NCBI RefSeq assembly: GCF_003337575.1
Contig: NZ_QPJM01000005.1
Coordinates: 124,001-188,000 of the forward strand
Direction: 5' to 3'
DNA length: 64,000 bases
From: Phyllobacterium bourgognense
GTDB lineage: Bacteria; Pseudomonadota; Alphaproteobacteria; Rhizobiales; Rhizobiaceae
Positions 8,571-17,616 of this stretch are shown here, piece after piece. Under the pieces are notes generated by a model. It did not search any database and had not been told where the DNA came from. It saw only the letters and a list, made by a program, of their open reading frames with translations. How positions within the stretch are numbered: the first letter of the stretch is position 1; every line of letters starts with the position of its first letter. The translations under genes were made by a program, and so were the position numbers.

Positions 8571-9953
8571 TTACGATTGCGGAGCAATGGCGAAGCAGTT
8601 GAATTTCTGGCGTTTCAGTGCGGCACAAGCATTGTTGGCTTCCTTGGCGGAGGGGATGCCGGCAAAGCGAGCGCGGTGATAGGTTATCGAACCCTTCTGG
8701 AATTTTTCCGTATAGGGCGAGAGTGCTGCGATCGGACCGCGAACCTGCGCTGCGGCCTTGGATAGCATTGCCTTGGCTTCCTCAGAACTGCCGACAGAAG
8801 CGATCTGCACCATCCAGCCACCCGAAGGCGCAGAGGCGGTTGTCACCGGATCGACTTCGTCGACATCGCCTTCGCCGATTTCAACCTTCGGCGATGGAGC
8901 AGGGACATGCAAAATACGTTCGGCTGGCGATGGAGTTGGTGCTGGCTCTGCATAAGCCGTTACGACCTCTGCGGGCTGTTCGGCTATTGCCTGCTCACGT
9001 TGAACGGGGATTGGCGCCTCGTCGCTCGCGGGGAGTTCAACAGCCGCGACCTCGACCTTGCTGTTCTTGCGCGAAGCAATCAGATTGCCGCTGTCACGGC
9101 GCGATGCCGCCGGAAGATATTTGGCAATGAGACCAGCCATCTGGGCATCGCGTGCCGGCGTGCTGGAACCGCCCATGACGACCGCGACGAGCTTCTTCCC
9201 GTCAGTGCTGACCGACGAAACCAGGTTGAAACCGGAAGCGCGGGTATAGCCGGTCTTTATACCATCCACACCCTGGATCTTGCCGAGAAGGCGGTTGTGG
9301 CCGACGATACGACGACCACGGTAGCTGAAGCTTCGGGTGGAGAAGTAGCTGTAATATTGTGGGAAATGCTCACGAAGAGCGACGCCCAGCAATGCGAGAT
9401 CGCGTGCGGACGAATGCTGGTTGGGGTCAGGCAGGCCGTTTGCATTGCGAAATTGCGTATTGCGCATGCCAAGTTGGCGGGCCTTGTTGGTCATCATCAC
9501 GGCAAAGCGTGGTTCCGATCCGCCAAGGAACTCTGCGATAGCTGTGGCCGAGTCGTTTGCGGACTTGGTGATAAGCGAGAGAATCGCAGCTTCCGCACTT
9601 ATCGTCTGTCCGGGCTGGAAGCCAACTTTCGTTGGTGGCTGCGCTGCTGCGTAGGCAGAGACGGGAATTGGTGTCGATTTGGAAACCTTGCCGGATGCCA
9701 TAGCATCGAACAGCATATAAATCGTCATCATCTTCGTCAGGGAAGCCGGGTAGCGCTGCGCATCCGCATTGGATGAATACAGCGTCTTGCCCGTATTGGC
9801 ATCGACGACGATAGCCGCTTCTTTCGAAGCTGCGACTGCCGAAGGCGACTCAGCAATGTTTATCCCGGCGCCTAACAGCAGAGCCAGAAATGCATAACCC
9901 AATTTTTGTACGTAGTTGGAACCTTGGTGGGCCTTATGATGCACAATCAACAC
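8571..9953 (-). CDS. D-alanyl-D-alanine carboxypeptidase with C-terminal SPOR domain
   Basis: A 460-residue exported penicillin-binding protein of the PBP5/6 (peptidase S11) type, which trims the terminal D-Ala of peptidoglycan side chains. Catalytic motifs: S71-L-T-K74, S131-A-N133 and K233-T-G235. An N-terminal hydrophobic segment (about 18-32, cleavage near AVAA) directs export. The catalytic domain is followed by a Pro/Ala/Glu-rich linker (about 295-380) and a SPOR domain (about 383-460, from GGWMVQIASVGSSEEAKAML), which binds denuded septal glycan. A cytokinetic role is therefore likely. The start is GTG 9953 or GTG 9944; no ATG is available. Confidence 0.93.
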   Translation of the reverse strand: MLIVHHKAHQGSNYVQKLGYAFLALLLGAGINIAESPSAVAASKEAAIVVDANTGKTLYSSNADAQRYPASLTKMMTIYMLFDAMASGKVSKSTPIPVSAYAAAQPPTKVGFQPGQTISAEAAILSLITKSANDSATAIAEFLGGSEPRFAVMMTNKARQLGMRNTQFRNANGLPDPNQHSSARDLALLGVALREHFPQYYSYFSTRSFSYRGRRIVGHNRLLGKIQGVDGIKTGYTRASGFNLVSSVSTDGKKLVAVVMGGSSTPARDAQMAGLIAKYLPAASRRDSGNLIASRKNSKVEVAAVELPASDEAPIPVQREQAIAEQPAEVVTAYAEPAPTPSPAERILHVPAPSPKVEIGEGDVDEVDPVTTASAPSGGWMVQIASVGSSEEAKAMLSKAAAQVRGPIAALSPYTEKFQKGSITYHRARFAGIPSAKEANNACAALKRQKFNCFAIAPQS

Positions 9954-10105
9954 CTGCTCGAATATGCGCGTAGAAACTTTCCTGATGACCCTGATACATC
10001 AGAACGAATTTGTGGACTTTAGTCGCACCAGCGTTACCAAACTGTTTATGGTAACCGGACCGTTCACCTTTTCCGCAATATTTGGGTTAAATTTTAGATT
10101 AATAT

Positions 10106-10142
10106 TGCAGTGCGGTATAAATTTGACTTTTTGTGCACTGCA
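10106..10142. promoter_or_regulatory. Inverted repeat and possible promoter upstream of the phasin gene
   Basis: TGCAGTGC (10106-10113) and its exact complement GCACTGCA (10135-10142) flank a possible -35 box, TTGACT (10123-10128). Regulators of the PhaR/AniA type that control phasin genes bind TGC/GCA-rich sites, so these may be operators. The pairing is seen; the regulator is inference. Confidence 0.4.
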
Positions 10143-10190
10143 CCCTACCTCTGGGTGGGTAGGAAATTTCAACTTTGAAAGGATCTACAA

Positions 10191-10523
10191 ATGGCCACTC
10201 CGTTCGAAACTCTGAATGAATCGAGCAAGGAATTTGCCAATACCGCGATGAAGAGCGTTTCGGCTCTCACCCATGGGTTGCACACGATCGCCAACGAGGC
10301 GGCCGACTATTCCAAAAAATCATTCGAAGAGAGCAGCGTACTCATCGAAAAGCTGGCTACCATCAAGTCGCCTGAACAGATATTTGAAACCCACAGCGTC
10401 TTTTCGAAAAAGGCATATGAAGCCTTTGTTGCTCAGGCGACGAAATTCGGTGAGCTCTATGCCGATCTCGCCAAGGAAGCCTACAAGCCCTATGAGGCAG
10501 CCGTAGCGAAGGTGACGAAGTAA
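10191..10523 (+). CDS. Phasin family protein
   Basis: A 110-residue, largely helical phasin, a protein that coats polyhydroxyalkanoate granules. It has the usual small amphipathic build, with heptad-like helices (KEFANTAMKSVSALTHGL, KKAYEAFVAQATKFGELY) and an Ala/Lys-rich C terminus. ATG 10191 has a good ribosome site (GAAAGGATC). It stands alone, with an inverted repeat in front and a strong intrinsic terminator behind, so it is probably a monocistronic gene regulated by granule status. The polymerase and other pha genes are not in the window. Confidence 0.92.
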   Translation: MATPFETLNESSKEFANTAMKSVSALTHGLHTIANEAADYSKKSFEESSVLIEKLATIKSPEQIFETHSVFSKKAYEAFVAQATKFGELYADLAKEAYKPYEAAVAKVTK

Positions 10524-10545
10524 ATATCATCTACTTTGCCACTAC

Positions 10546-10580
10546 AAAAAGCCCGGCTGCCACGCGTAATCGGGCTTTTT
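10546..10580 (+). terminator. Intrinsic terminator after the phasin gene
   Basis: AAAAAGCCCG pairs with CGGGCTTTTT across a 15-base loop and is followed by a T-run. Confidence 0.85.
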
Positions 10581-10694
10581 TTATTTCTGCGGGGCAATTC
10601 GGCCTTTGCAACCGCAACTTGATATTGCAAGCTTCAGGAGAGGGCTTAAAATCAAGCCAGAGCGACCTACATAGAATGCATAAAGCGACACACT

Positions 10695-11072
10695 ATGAGA
10701 ATGCGGGTATCGGAAGAGATGAAGCGGTTTTCACCCATGATGCAGGATGAGGACAAGGGAAGCGGCAACGGCCCCGGCCGGGGAACGGCTGTCATAACCC
10801 GGACCAAACCCAAACTGAAAAAGCCGAGTCTTTATCGCGTGTTGCTTCTGAATGACGATTACACACCCATGGAATTCGTCATCCACGTCCTGGAGCGGTT
10901 TTTCCAGAAGAACAGAGAAGATGCTACACGCATCATGCTCCATGTGCATAATCATGGGGTCGGAGAATGTGGTGTCTTTACCTATGAGGTCGCGGAGTCC
11001 AAGATGACCCAAGTCATGGACTATGCGCGGCAAAACCAACATCCGCTGCAATGCGTGATGGAGAAAAAGTGA
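10695..11072 (+). CDS. clpS: ATP-dependent Clp protease adaptor ClpS
   Basis: The adaptor that delivers N-degron substrates to ClpAP. The conserved core is complete: [19 protein letters not shown] with the ND-D substrate-binding edge, then VLERFF and [17 protein letters not shown], ending in NQHPLQC. The flexible N terminus is rich in Gly, Pro and Lys. The start is uncertain: ATG 10695 gives 125 residues but has no ribosome site, and later ATGs (10719, 10737) would give the more usual 110-117 residues. Six bases separate it from clpA, so the two are co-transcribed. Confidence 0.95.
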   Translation: MRMRVSEEMKRFSPMMQDEDKGSGNGPGRGTAVITRTKPKLKKPSLYRVLLLNDDYTPMEFVIHVLERFFQKNREDATRIMLHVHNHGVGECGVFTYEVAESKMTQVMDYARQNQHPLQCVMEKK

Positions 11073-11078
11073 GGTTTC

Positions 11079-13547
11079 ATGCCATCTTTCTCACCTAGTC
11101 TGGAGCGCGCCCTGCATCAGGCGCTGACAATTGCCAACGAGCATCATCACGAGTATGCGACGCTGGAGCATCTGCTTCTCGCGCTGATCGATGATCAGGA
11201 TGCAAGCAGTGTCATGCGTGCGTGCAATGTCGACTTGGCTCAACTGACGCGAACTGTGACCGACTACGTCGACAACGAACTGGATAACCTTGTCACCGGT
11301 TACGATGAGGATTCGAAGCCGACTGCGGCTTTCCAGCGCGTCATCCAGCGTGCGGTCATCCACGTCCAATCCTCCAACCGCGAAGAAGTGACCGGAGCTA
11401 ACGTTCTTGTCGCTATTTTTGCCGAACGCGAAAGCCATGCGGCTTTCTTCCTGCAGGAACAGCAGATGACCCGCTATGATGCGGTCAACTACATTTCCCA
11501 TGGAATCTCCAAGCGCCCCGGCGCCTCGGAGCCGCGCACACCGCTCGGAGCCGAGAGCCCCAACGAAGACAGCCATGCCGCTGAGTCGGAAGAGGGCGTG
11601 ACCAAGAAGAAGCAGGACGCCTTGTCGGCCTACTGCATCAACCTGAATGATCGCGCCAAAGCCGGCAAGATCGATCCGCTTATCGGCCGTGATCAGGAGA
11701 TCAACCGGACGATCCAGATCCTTTGCCGCCGTTCGAAGAACAATCCGCTTTACGTCGGCGATCCCGGCGTTGGCAAGACCGCCATTGCCGAAGGTCTCGC
11801 CAAGCGCATCGTCGAAGGCAAGGTTCCAAGCGTCCTCAACGATGCGACCGTATTCTCATTGGATATGGGCACGTTGCTCGCGGGAACGCGCTATCGCGGT
11901 GATTTCGAAGAACGTCTGAAGCAGGTCATCAAGGAGCTCGAAGAGTTTCCGGGTGCGATCCTGTTCATCGACGAAATCCACACGATTATCGGTGCCGGGG
12001 CCACGTCAGGTGGTGCGATGGATGCATCCAACCTCCTGAAGCCAGCGCTTTCGACGGGTGCCATTCGTTGCATCGGTTCAACGACTTACAAGGAGTTTCG
12101 CCAGTTCTTCGAGAAGGACAGGGCACTTGTGCGCCGTTTCCAGAAGATCGATGTCAATGAACCCTCGATCCCCGATGCAATCGAGATCATGAAGGGTCTG
12201 CGGCCATATTTCGAAGACTTCCACAAGGTCAAGTACACTGTGGAAGCGATCAAGTCGGCGGTCGAACTTTCAGCGCGCTACATCAATGACCGCAAATTGC
12301 CGGACAAGGCGATCGATGTCATCGACGAGACCGGTGCCAGCCAGATGCTGTTGCCGGAGGCGAAACGCAAGAAGTCGATCGGCGTGAAGGAAATCGAAGC
12401 GACCATCGCCACGATGGCCCGCATCCCGCCGAAGACTGTTTCGAAAGACGACGAAGCCGTGCTCTCCAATCTCGAGGCGGAACTGAAGCGCGTCGTCTAC
12501 GGTCAGGACCTGGCCATCGAAGCGCTGTCGTCGTCGATCAAGCTGGCACGTGCCGGCCTGCGCGAGCCGGAAAAGCCGATCGGATCCTACCTGTTCTCCG
12601 GTCCAACCGGCGTCGGCAAGACCGAAGTCGCCAAGCAATTGGCTGCCTCGCTTGGTGTGGAACTGCTGCGTTTCGACATGTCGGAATATATGGAGCGTCA
12701 CACGGTATCGCGCTTGCTCGGTGCGCCTCCCGGTTACGTCGGGTTTGATCAGGGCGGCCTTCTGACCGACGGCGTCGATCAGCATCCGCATTGCGTGCTG
12801 CTGCTCGATGAAATCGAAAAGGCGCATCCGGACCTGTTCAATATCCTGTTGCAGGTCATGGATCACGGCAAGCTGACTGATCACAACGGCAAGCAGATCG
12901 ATTTCCGCAATGTGATTCTGATCATGACGACCAATGCGGGCGCGTCCGATGCGGCGAGAGCGGCAATCGGCTTCGGTTCGTCGCGTCGTGAAGGCGATGA
13001 CATGGAAGCGATCAACCGGCTGTTCACGCCGGAGTTCCGCAACCGTCTCGATGCGATCATTCCGTTCGGTGCGTTGCCGGTTCCGGTTATCCATCAGGTG
13101 GTGCAGAAATTCGTCATCCAGCTCGAGGCACAGCTTGCCGACCGCGGCGTGACGTTTGATCTGCAGCAGGAGGCCATCGCCTGGCTTGCCGAGAAGGGCT
13201 ACGACGACCGCATGGGCGCTCGGCCGCTTGGCCGCGTCATTCAGGAGCACATCAAGAAGCCGCTGGCGGATGAGGTGCTGTTTGGCAGGCTGAAGAAGGG
13301 CGGTACCGTCCGCGTTTCGGTTGCCGAGAAGCCTGATGGTTCGAAAGGTCTGATTCTCGACTACATCGCCGACGAAGTCGTGGTGAAGCCGAAGAAGGAA
13401 ATACCGGTCGAAAAGAAGCCTCTGGCAAAGAAGAAGCCGGCACCGAAGAAGCCGCTTGAAAAAGCGGGGGCCGATGTGTCGGCCACCAGGAACGTCGCTT
13501 CGCTGCCACCCAAGGCGTCTGTGCCAAAAGTGCCGCGGAAGAAATAA
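11079..13547 (+). CDS. clpA: ATP-dependent Clp protease ATP-binding subunit ClpA
   Basis: The AAA+ unfoldase partner of ClpP (822 residues). Clp_N repeats occupy about 1-145, followed by a linker rich in Glu and Ser. The first AAA module has Walker A GDPGVGKT (227-234) and [13 protein letters not shown]. The second has SGPTGVGKT (about 507-515), [12 protein letters not shown], and a D2-small domain with [14 protein letters not shown]. The usual C terminus is extended by about 60 residues rich in Lys, Pro and Val ([15 protein letters not shown]...), which is not part of the AAA fold. The ribosome site GTGAGG is well placed. It forms an operon with clpS and ends in a perfect hairpin terminator. 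Confidence 0.97.
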   Translation: MPSFSPSLERALHQALTIANEHHHEYATLEHLLLALIDDQDASSVMRACNVDLAQLTRTVTDYVDNELDNLVTGYDEDSKPTAAFQRVIQRAVIHVQSSNREEVTGANVLVAIFAERESHAAFFLQEQQMTRYDAVNYISHGISKRPGASEPRTPLGAESPNEDSHAAESEEGVTKKKQDALSAYCINLNDRAKAGKIDPLIGRDQEINRTIQILCRRSKNNPLYVGDPGVGKTAIAEGLAKRIVEGKVPSVLNDATVFSLDMGTLLAGTRYRGDFEERLKQVIKELEEFPGAILFIDEIHTIIGAGATSGGAMDASNLLKPALSTGAIRCIGSTTYKEFRQFFEKDRALVRRFQKIDVNEPSIPDAIEIMKGLRPYFEDFHKVKYTVEAIKSAVELSARYINDRKLPDKAIDVIDETGASQMLLPEAKRKKSIGVKEIEATIATMARIPPKTVSKDDEAVLSNLEAELKRVVYGQDLAIEALSSSIKLARAGLREPEKPIGSYLFSGPTGVGKTEVAKQLAASLGVELLRFDMSEYMERHTVSRLLGAPPGYVGFDQGGLLTDGVDQHPHCVLLLDEIEKAHPDLFNILLQVMDHGKLTDHNGKQIDFRNVILIMTTNAGASDAARAAIGFGSSRREGDDMEAINRLFTPEFRNRLDAIIPFGALPVPVIHQVVQKFVIQLEAQLADRGVTFDLQQEAIAWLAEKGYDDRMGARPLGRVIQEHIKKPLADEVLFGRLKKGGTVRVSVAEKPDGSKGLILDYIADEVVVKPKKEIPVEKKPLAKKKPAPKKPLEKAGADVSATRNVASLPPKASVPKVPRKK

Positions 13548-13549
13548 TC

Positions 13550-13577
13550 AAAAAGGCCACCTTCGGGTGGCCTTTTT
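13550..13577 (+). terminator. Intrinsic terminator after clpA
   Basis: A perfect stem of AAAAAGGCCACC with its complement around a TTCG tetraloop, followed by T5. Confidence 0.93.
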
Positions 13578-13613
13578 CTTGATGGCATCCGTTCTTCCGT
13601 TTATCGCTGAGGC

Positions 13614-14369
13614 ATGGCTGATTCCGGATTGCCCTCCCACCATGCGGATGAGAACGTGAGAACCCGTTTTTCGTGGTTTCTGTCAGGTGCATCCCTGATC
13701 ACAAGCATTCCTGCGTTGATCCTGATGACAGCGCATGTGGGCTTTGCCGGGTTTGCCAGTGAAAATGGCGTGACCTTGCTACAGGCGACGTTCATGGTCG
13801 CCATTATCTGGGCTCTTCCCGCCAATATCGTCCTGATCGGTGCAATTGCGGGCGGTTATTCACTATTCGGCGCGGCAATTGCTGTCGGCCTGTCGTCGAT
13901 CCGCCTGATGCCAATGGTGGCGGCTTTCGTGCCGGAAATGCGCGGACCCAAGACGCGGAAGATTACCTTGCTGTTTCTGTCGCATTTCATTGCCGTCACC
14001 GCTTGGGTAGTCGGCATGGAGCGGCTCAAGCATGTTCCGCGCGATATGCGCACGAGTTATTTCGCCGGTCTGGGTATCACGTTGACGTTGACCAACACAC
14101 TCGTGGTGGCTGTGGTCTATGTTCTCTCGACCGATTTCCCGCCCATGGTTTTCGCTGCGTTGTTCTTCTTGACGCCAATGTATTTTTTGACGTCGCTGTG
14201 GGGTTCAGCGCGCGATCGATCGGTGCATGTCGCCATGGTTTCAGGCCTACTGCTGTTCCCCGTCATGCATTCCATCGCGCCGGCCTATGATCTGCTGCTC
14301 ACCGGTGTTGCCGGAGGGATTGTGACCATGGCCTATGTCCATCTGGCCAAGAGGAGCGCCGCCGGATGA
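13614..14369 (+). CDS. AzlC family branched-chain amino-acid exporter, large subunit
   Basis: A membrane protein of up to 251 residues with about seven hydrophobic segments, matching AzlC. Seen: FLSGASLITSIPALILMTAHVGFAGFA (first and second segments), the conserved NIVLIGAIAGGYSLFGAAIAVGLSSIRLMPMV block, and a repeat of short hydrophobic helices at the end. AzlC works with AzlD, encoded next, as an exporter of branched-chain amino acids or analogues. ATG 13614 is close to an SD-like GAGG; GTG at residue 16 is another possible start. Its stop overlaps the AzlD start (ATGA). Confidence 0.88.
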   Translation: MADSGLPSHHADENVRTRFSWFLSGASLITSIPALILMTAHVGFAGFASENGVTLLQATFMVAIIWALPANIVLIGAIAGGYSLFGAAIAVGLSSIRLMPMVAAFVPEMRGPKTRKITLLFLSHFIAVTAWVVGMERLKHVPRDMRTSYFAGLGITLTLTNTLVVAVVYVLSTDFPPMVFAALFFLTPMYFLTSLWGSARDRSVHVAMVSGLLLFPVMHSIAPAYDLLLTGVAGGIVTMAYVHLAKRSAAG

Positions 14370-14713
14370 CCTGGCAGAGCCTGACTGATTGGTGGTGGCC
14401 CTATCTGTTCATCCTGCTCGCAGGGTGGTTACCCACAGATGTCTGGCGGTTCATTGGCGTGTTTATCGGTGGCCGGGTCCGTGAAGATTCCGAAGCTTTG
14501 ATCGCAGTGCGAGCCGTCGCCACGGCGCTTGTCGCAGGAGTCATCGCCCAATTAATCCTCTATCCGAGCGGAGCGCTGGCGGAGACCTCTGTGTTTCTGC
14601 GGATAGGTGCAGCCGCAGCAGGCTTCGTTGCATATCTCGCTCTCGGAAGACGTGTAATCATCAGCGTGATCGCCGGCGAAGCCGTCCTGCTCTGCGGACT
14701 ACTGTTGACCTAG
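14366..14713 (+). CDS. AzlD domain-containing protein, small exporter subunit
   Basis: A 115-residue membrane protein with four hydrophobic segments, matching AzlD: WWWPYLFILLAGWLPTDVWRF at the N terminus and then ALIAVRAVATALVAGVIAQLIL. It overlaps the AzlC gene by four bases, which implies translational coupling and a two-subunit transporter. Its last 15 bases overlap the end of the convergent HIT-family gene. Confidence 0.87.
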   Translation: MTWQSLTDWWWPYLFILLAGWLPTDVWRFIGVFIGGRVREDSEALIAVRAVATALVAGVIAQLILYPSGALAETSVFLRIGAAAAGFVAYLALGRRVIISVIAGEAVLLCGLLLT

Positions 14714-15130
14714 AGCCTGCCTGATTTTCTCTGCGTTTTCGGCCAGGACGTTCTGATCCTCCATCTGCCCCGTATGCGGCCGCAGAGCGACGCCGTCAAA
14801 ACGCGGAATGACGTGGAAATGCAGGTGGAAAACCGTCTGCCCGGCGGCTGGTTCGTTGAACTGGATGACAGTGACACCATCGGCGTCGAAAGCCGCTTTG
14901 ACCGCGCGTGCGAGCTTCTGCGTGGTTTTGATGACGGCTGACAGACTGGCTTCGTCAACATCCAGGATATTGCGGAACGGCGCCTTGATTATCGCAAGGC
15001 AATGACCTTTGCCTTGCGGCATGACGTCCATGAAGGCATAGGTTTCCTCATCTTCGAAAAGCTTGTGTGACGGGATTTCCCCACGCAGGATCTTCGCGAA
15101 TATGTTGTTTGCATCATAGGGTGGGGTCAT
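14699..15130 (-). CDS. HIT family nucleotide-binding protein
   Basis: A 143-residue histidine-triad protein, probably a nucleotide phosphoramidase or dinucleotide hydrolase of the Hint type. It starts with the family pattern NIFAKILRGEIPSHKLFEDE and has the triad H102-L-H104-F-H106 in FHLHFHVIPRF. It is a cytoplasmic protein, probably co-transcribed with the upstream GNAT-like gene (11-base gap). The precise substrate cannot be read from sequence. Confidence 0.93.
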   Translation of the reverse strand: MTPPYDANNIFAKILRGEIPSHKLFEDEETYAFMDVMPQGKGHCLAIIKAPFRNILDVDEASLSAVIKTTQKLARAVKAAFDADGVTVIQFNEPAAGQTVFHLHFHVIPRFDGVALRPHTGQMEDQNVLAENAEKIRQALGQQ

Positions 15131-15141
15131 GGCGTACCTCT

Positions 15142-16296
15142 TTATTGGTCGGACTTCTTGAAGGGCGTGTGCTCGTTGAGAACATGATTCATCAAGGCGA
15201 CATCCTCGCGCTCACGCTCAAGAAAATCATCGATGGCGCGCCGCAATCCTGGATGAGCAAGATAATGCACGGAATGCGTTGTCACGGGTAGATATCCACG
15301 TGCAAGCTTGTGCTCACCCTGAGCGCCGGCCTCGACGACACGCAGTTTTCTTTCGATAACAAAGTCGATCGCCTGATGATAACAGACCTCGAAATGCAGA
15401 AAACGGTGATCTTCGATGCAGCCCCAATGCCTGCCAAAGAGCCGGTCCGATCCTATGAAATTGATGGCGCCAGCAATGTAGCGTCCGTCCCGCCGCGCCA
15501 TCACCAGTACGATGTCATCCGGCATGCGCTCGCCGATCAATGTGTAGAACTTGCGATTGAGATAAGGGCGACCCCATTTGCGGCTGCCGGTATCCATATA
15601 GAATGCGAAAAAAGTATCCCAGATTTCCGGGGTGAGCTGGCCGCCGGTCAGTCGTTCGATGGTGATGCCGTCAGCGAGGGCCTCGCGGCGTTCCTTCTTC
15701 AGCGCTTTACGTTTGCGCGAGGCGAGCGTTGCCAGAAAATCATCATAGGTGGAATAGCCTTCATTGAAGAAATGAAACTGCTGGTCTATGCGGTGCAGGA
15801 AATCCGCGTCGGTGAAGGGAGGCAGTTCCGTTTCGGTGACGAAGGTGGAGTGGGCTGACGAAACGCCGAGTTGAAGGGTGAGCTGACGCAGGCCATTGGC
15901 GAGAGCAGCCCGAACCGCATCGCCATCCCGATCGCGCCGGACCAGCAGCCGCGGACCTGTAGCGGGGGTGAAAGGAATGCTCGCCTGCAATTTCGGATAA
16001 TAGCGCCCGCCGGCCCGCTCGAACGCATCGGCCCAGCCGTGATCGAAGACATACTCGCCCTGGCTATGGCTCTTCAAATAGCAGGGGACGGCACCGATCA
16101 AAGTGCCACAACCATCCTCCAGACGTAGAAACTGCGGCAGCCAGCCGGCCTTGCGCGCGACGCAACCGGAATCTTCGAGCGCAGACAGGAAGGCATGCGA
16201 CAGGAAAGGATTGTAATCAGGCGCCCCGCGCGATGTCCCGGAGAGCTCCGACCACTCCGTTTGCGTGAACGCGCCAACGCCATCGCAGACGCGCAA
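15142..16296 (-). CDS. GNAT-like acyltransferase of the COG3146 (peptidogalycan biosynthesis-like) family
   Basis: A soluble protein of about 384 residues. Family features: NPFLSHAFLSALEDSG near the N terminus, PCYLKSHSQGEYVFDHGWADAFERAGGRYYPKLQ in the first half, and SRKRKALKKERRE then FYMDTGSRKWGRPYLNRKF in the second GNAT-like half. Related FemX/GNAT-type enzymes use acyl or aminoacyl donors; the actual reaction is not established for this family. TTG 16296 opens the frame; no ATG is close and no clear ribosome site is visible, so the N terminus may be a few residues off. The HIT gene follows. Confidence 0.85.
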   Translation of the reverse strand: MRVCDGVGAFTQTEWSELSGTSRGAPDYNPFLSHAFLSALEDSGCVARKAGWLPQFLRLEDGCGTLIGAVPCYLKSHSQGEYVFDHGWADAFERAGGRYYPKLQASIPFTPATGPRLLVRRDRDGDAVRAALANGLRQLTLQLGVSSAHSTFVTETELPPFTDADFLHRIDQQFHFFNEGYSTYDDFLATLASRKRKALKKERREALADGITIERLTGGQLTPEIWDTFFAFYMDTGSRKWGRPYLNRKFYTLIGERMPDDIVLVMARRDGRYIAGAINFIGSDRLFGRHWGCIEDHRFLHFEVCYHQAIDFVIERKLRVVEAGAQGEHKLARGYLPVTTHSVHYLAHPGLRRAIDDFLEREREDVALMNHVLNEHTPFKKSDQ

Positions 16297-16359
16297 GGTG
16301 AAATTGCCATAGTCAGGCTGTGTTATTGTAGAAATGGCTTTCTAGCCTCGCAGAATATT

Positions 16360-16629
16360 TTAGTTATAGATTTCGCGGCGATGCCCGATCTCGACAACCA
16401 ACACCACGAGGCGATGATCCTGCAGGTCGCACAGGACACGATAGTCGCCCACGCGATATCTCCATAGATTTCCAAGTTCGGAACCTTGCAGCGCTTTCCC
16501 GGTCTGGCGTGGATCAGCTAGATTGGCAATTCGATCATTTAGATATTTGTAGATACGAATACGGGTTTGCAAGTCCAGTTTTTCTATGGATTTACGTGCC
16601 AGGCGATCATACTCAATCGACCAAGCCAC
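16360..16629 (-). CDS. relE: RelE-type mRNA interferase toxin
   Basis: An 89-residue RelE/ParE-superfamily toxin expected to cleave mRNA on the ribosome. The typical fold is visible: MAWSIEYDRLARKSIEKLD start, then YRVGDYRVLCDL (residues 58-69) and VVEIGHRREIYN at the C terminus, with Arg57, Arg59, Arg64 and Tyr88 as plausible active-site residues. It overlaps the upstream antitoxin gene by 17 bases, the usual antitoxin-first arrangement. No frameshift is seen, so the pair looks intact. Confidence 0.92.
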   Translation of the reverse strand: MAWSIEYDRLARKSIEKLDLQTRIRIYKYLNDRIANLADPRQTGKALQGSELGNLWRYRVGDYRVLCDLQDHRLVVLVVEIGHRREIYN

Positions 16630-16840
16630 GCCAGAATTCCTCCGCGCTTATAATTTCAGATTCACCACGTTTCAGGCGTAGTAAAGCTTGCTCAGCAAGG
16701 TAGAGGTCTTCAAGGTCTTCCAAATGTTCTTCGATTGCCTGTTTGATGTAGAAGGTGGTCGTGCGCCCAGTCCTTGCGGATAATGCCTGCAGCCGCTCAT
16801 AGGTTTCGTCCGGAAGCCTGATCGCTGTTTGTTTACTCAT
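16613..16840 (-). CDS. relB: RelB/DinJ-type ribbon-helix-helix antitoxin
   Basis: A 75-residue antitoxin. The N-terminal part (TAIRLPDETYERLQALSART) is a ribbon-helix-helix DNA-binding domain. It is followed by an acidic helix (EEHLEDLEDLYLAEQALL) and a toxin-binding tail (SEIISAEEFWRGLVD). The ribosome site GGGTTGAG is well placed. The protein should neutralise the RelE toxin and repress the pair through the dyad at 16851-16870. Confidence 0.92.
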   Translation of the reverse strand: MSKQTAIRLPDETYERLQALSARTGRTTTFYIKQAIEEHLEDLEDLYLAEQALLRLKRGESEIISAEEFWRGLVD

Positions 16841-16850
16841 AGCTCAACCC

Positions 16851-16870
16851 TTGGTTTACGTGTATACCAA
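16851..16870. promoter_or_regulatory. Likely RelB operator
   Basis: A 20-base near-perfect palindrome, TTGGT-N10-ACCAA (8 of 10 positions per half symmetric), centred 20 bases before the antitoxin start. RelB-type antitoxins repress at such sites; binding here is inferred. Confidence 0.55.
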
Positions 16871-16894
16871 TCTTAGAAGAAGGAGCTCTTGCTT

Positions 16895-17614
16895 TCAAGT
16901 CAAATGCGGATCAAATCCCTCGAAAGTGATTTGATCGACAAGGGCGTCGCTGATGGCCTTTTCGGCGATGCTCCTTACCGTCCATGAGATGACAGGCATG
17001 TCCATCGTTCCCCGGACAAGTTCGACAAAACGGTTTTCCAGATGGTGGACGTTGTAGGAGACAAAGTCGATACCGTAGGCCAGCATGGAAAAATGCGCTT
17101 CGAGATCCTCATCGCGAAGACCCTCGGCGGTCAGTCCGGCGGGAATGCCCGGCGCGTCTTTGCCGAAACGGCGGATCAGGTGGTGATCGAAGGACATGAT
17201 GGCTGCCAGGCCGTCATATTCGGCTAGATCGTTGGCAACCGCCTTGACCAGGCCCTCATCGCGCCCGGGAATTCCCTTGAGTTCGATGACGATGGGCACG
17301 CGGCCGTCAATCAACTTGAGGGCCTGAGCCAGCGTCGGCACATGATCCTGTGTGCCGCCGACACGAAGTTTGCCGGCTTGCTCGGCTGTCAGCTCGTCGA
17401 TATTGCCTTTGCTCCCTGTCACCCGGTCGAGCGTACCATCGTGGAAGACAATGGCTTTGCCGTCAGCAGAGAGATGGACGTCGCATTCGATGGCAAAGCC
17501 GGCGCCTGCGGCGGCGTCAAACGCCGACAGAGTATTCTCCCAGCGCTTGTTGTTCAGATCGTGCAAACCACGATGCGCGATCGGCACGCTTTTCAACCAA
17601 TCAACAGAAGGCAT
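16895..17614 (-). CDS. Glycerophosphodiester phosphodiesterase family protein
   Basis: A cytoplasmic enzyme of about 239 residues (no signal peptide) that should hydrolyse glycerophosphodiesters to glycerol-3-phosphate and an alcohol. Catalytic residues seen: H14-R15 in AHRGLH, E43 and D45 in IECDVHLSADG, and H58 in VFHDGTLDRVTG; then PTLAQALKLIDGRVPIVIELKG. ATG 17614 lies two bases after the RidA stop and fits family starts; an overlapping TTG at 17620 is possible. It is co-transcribed with the ridA-like gene. Confidence 0.92.
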   Translation of the reverse strand: MPSVDWLKSVPIAHRGLHDLNNKRWENTLSAFDAAAGAGFAIECDVHLSADGKAIVFHDGTLDRVTGSKGNIDELTAEQAGKLRVGGTQDHVPTLAQALKLIDGRVPIVIELKGIPGRDEGLVKAVANDLAEYDGLAAIMSFDHHLIRRFGKDAPGIPAGLTAEGLRDEDLEAHFSMLAYGIDFVSYNVHHLENRFVELVRGTMDMPVISWTVRSIAEKAISDALVDQITFEGFDPHLT

Positions 17615-17616
17615 GT

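Noticed and set aside
9964-10215. Plus-strand frame of 83 codons upstream of the phasin gene
   Set aside because: It overlaps the phasin start out of frame, has AT-rich random composition and covers the promoter region.
12270-13250. Minus-strand frame of 326 codons inside clpA
   Set aside because: Antisense shadow of a strongly conserved gene with high GC at third positions; no recognisable protein.
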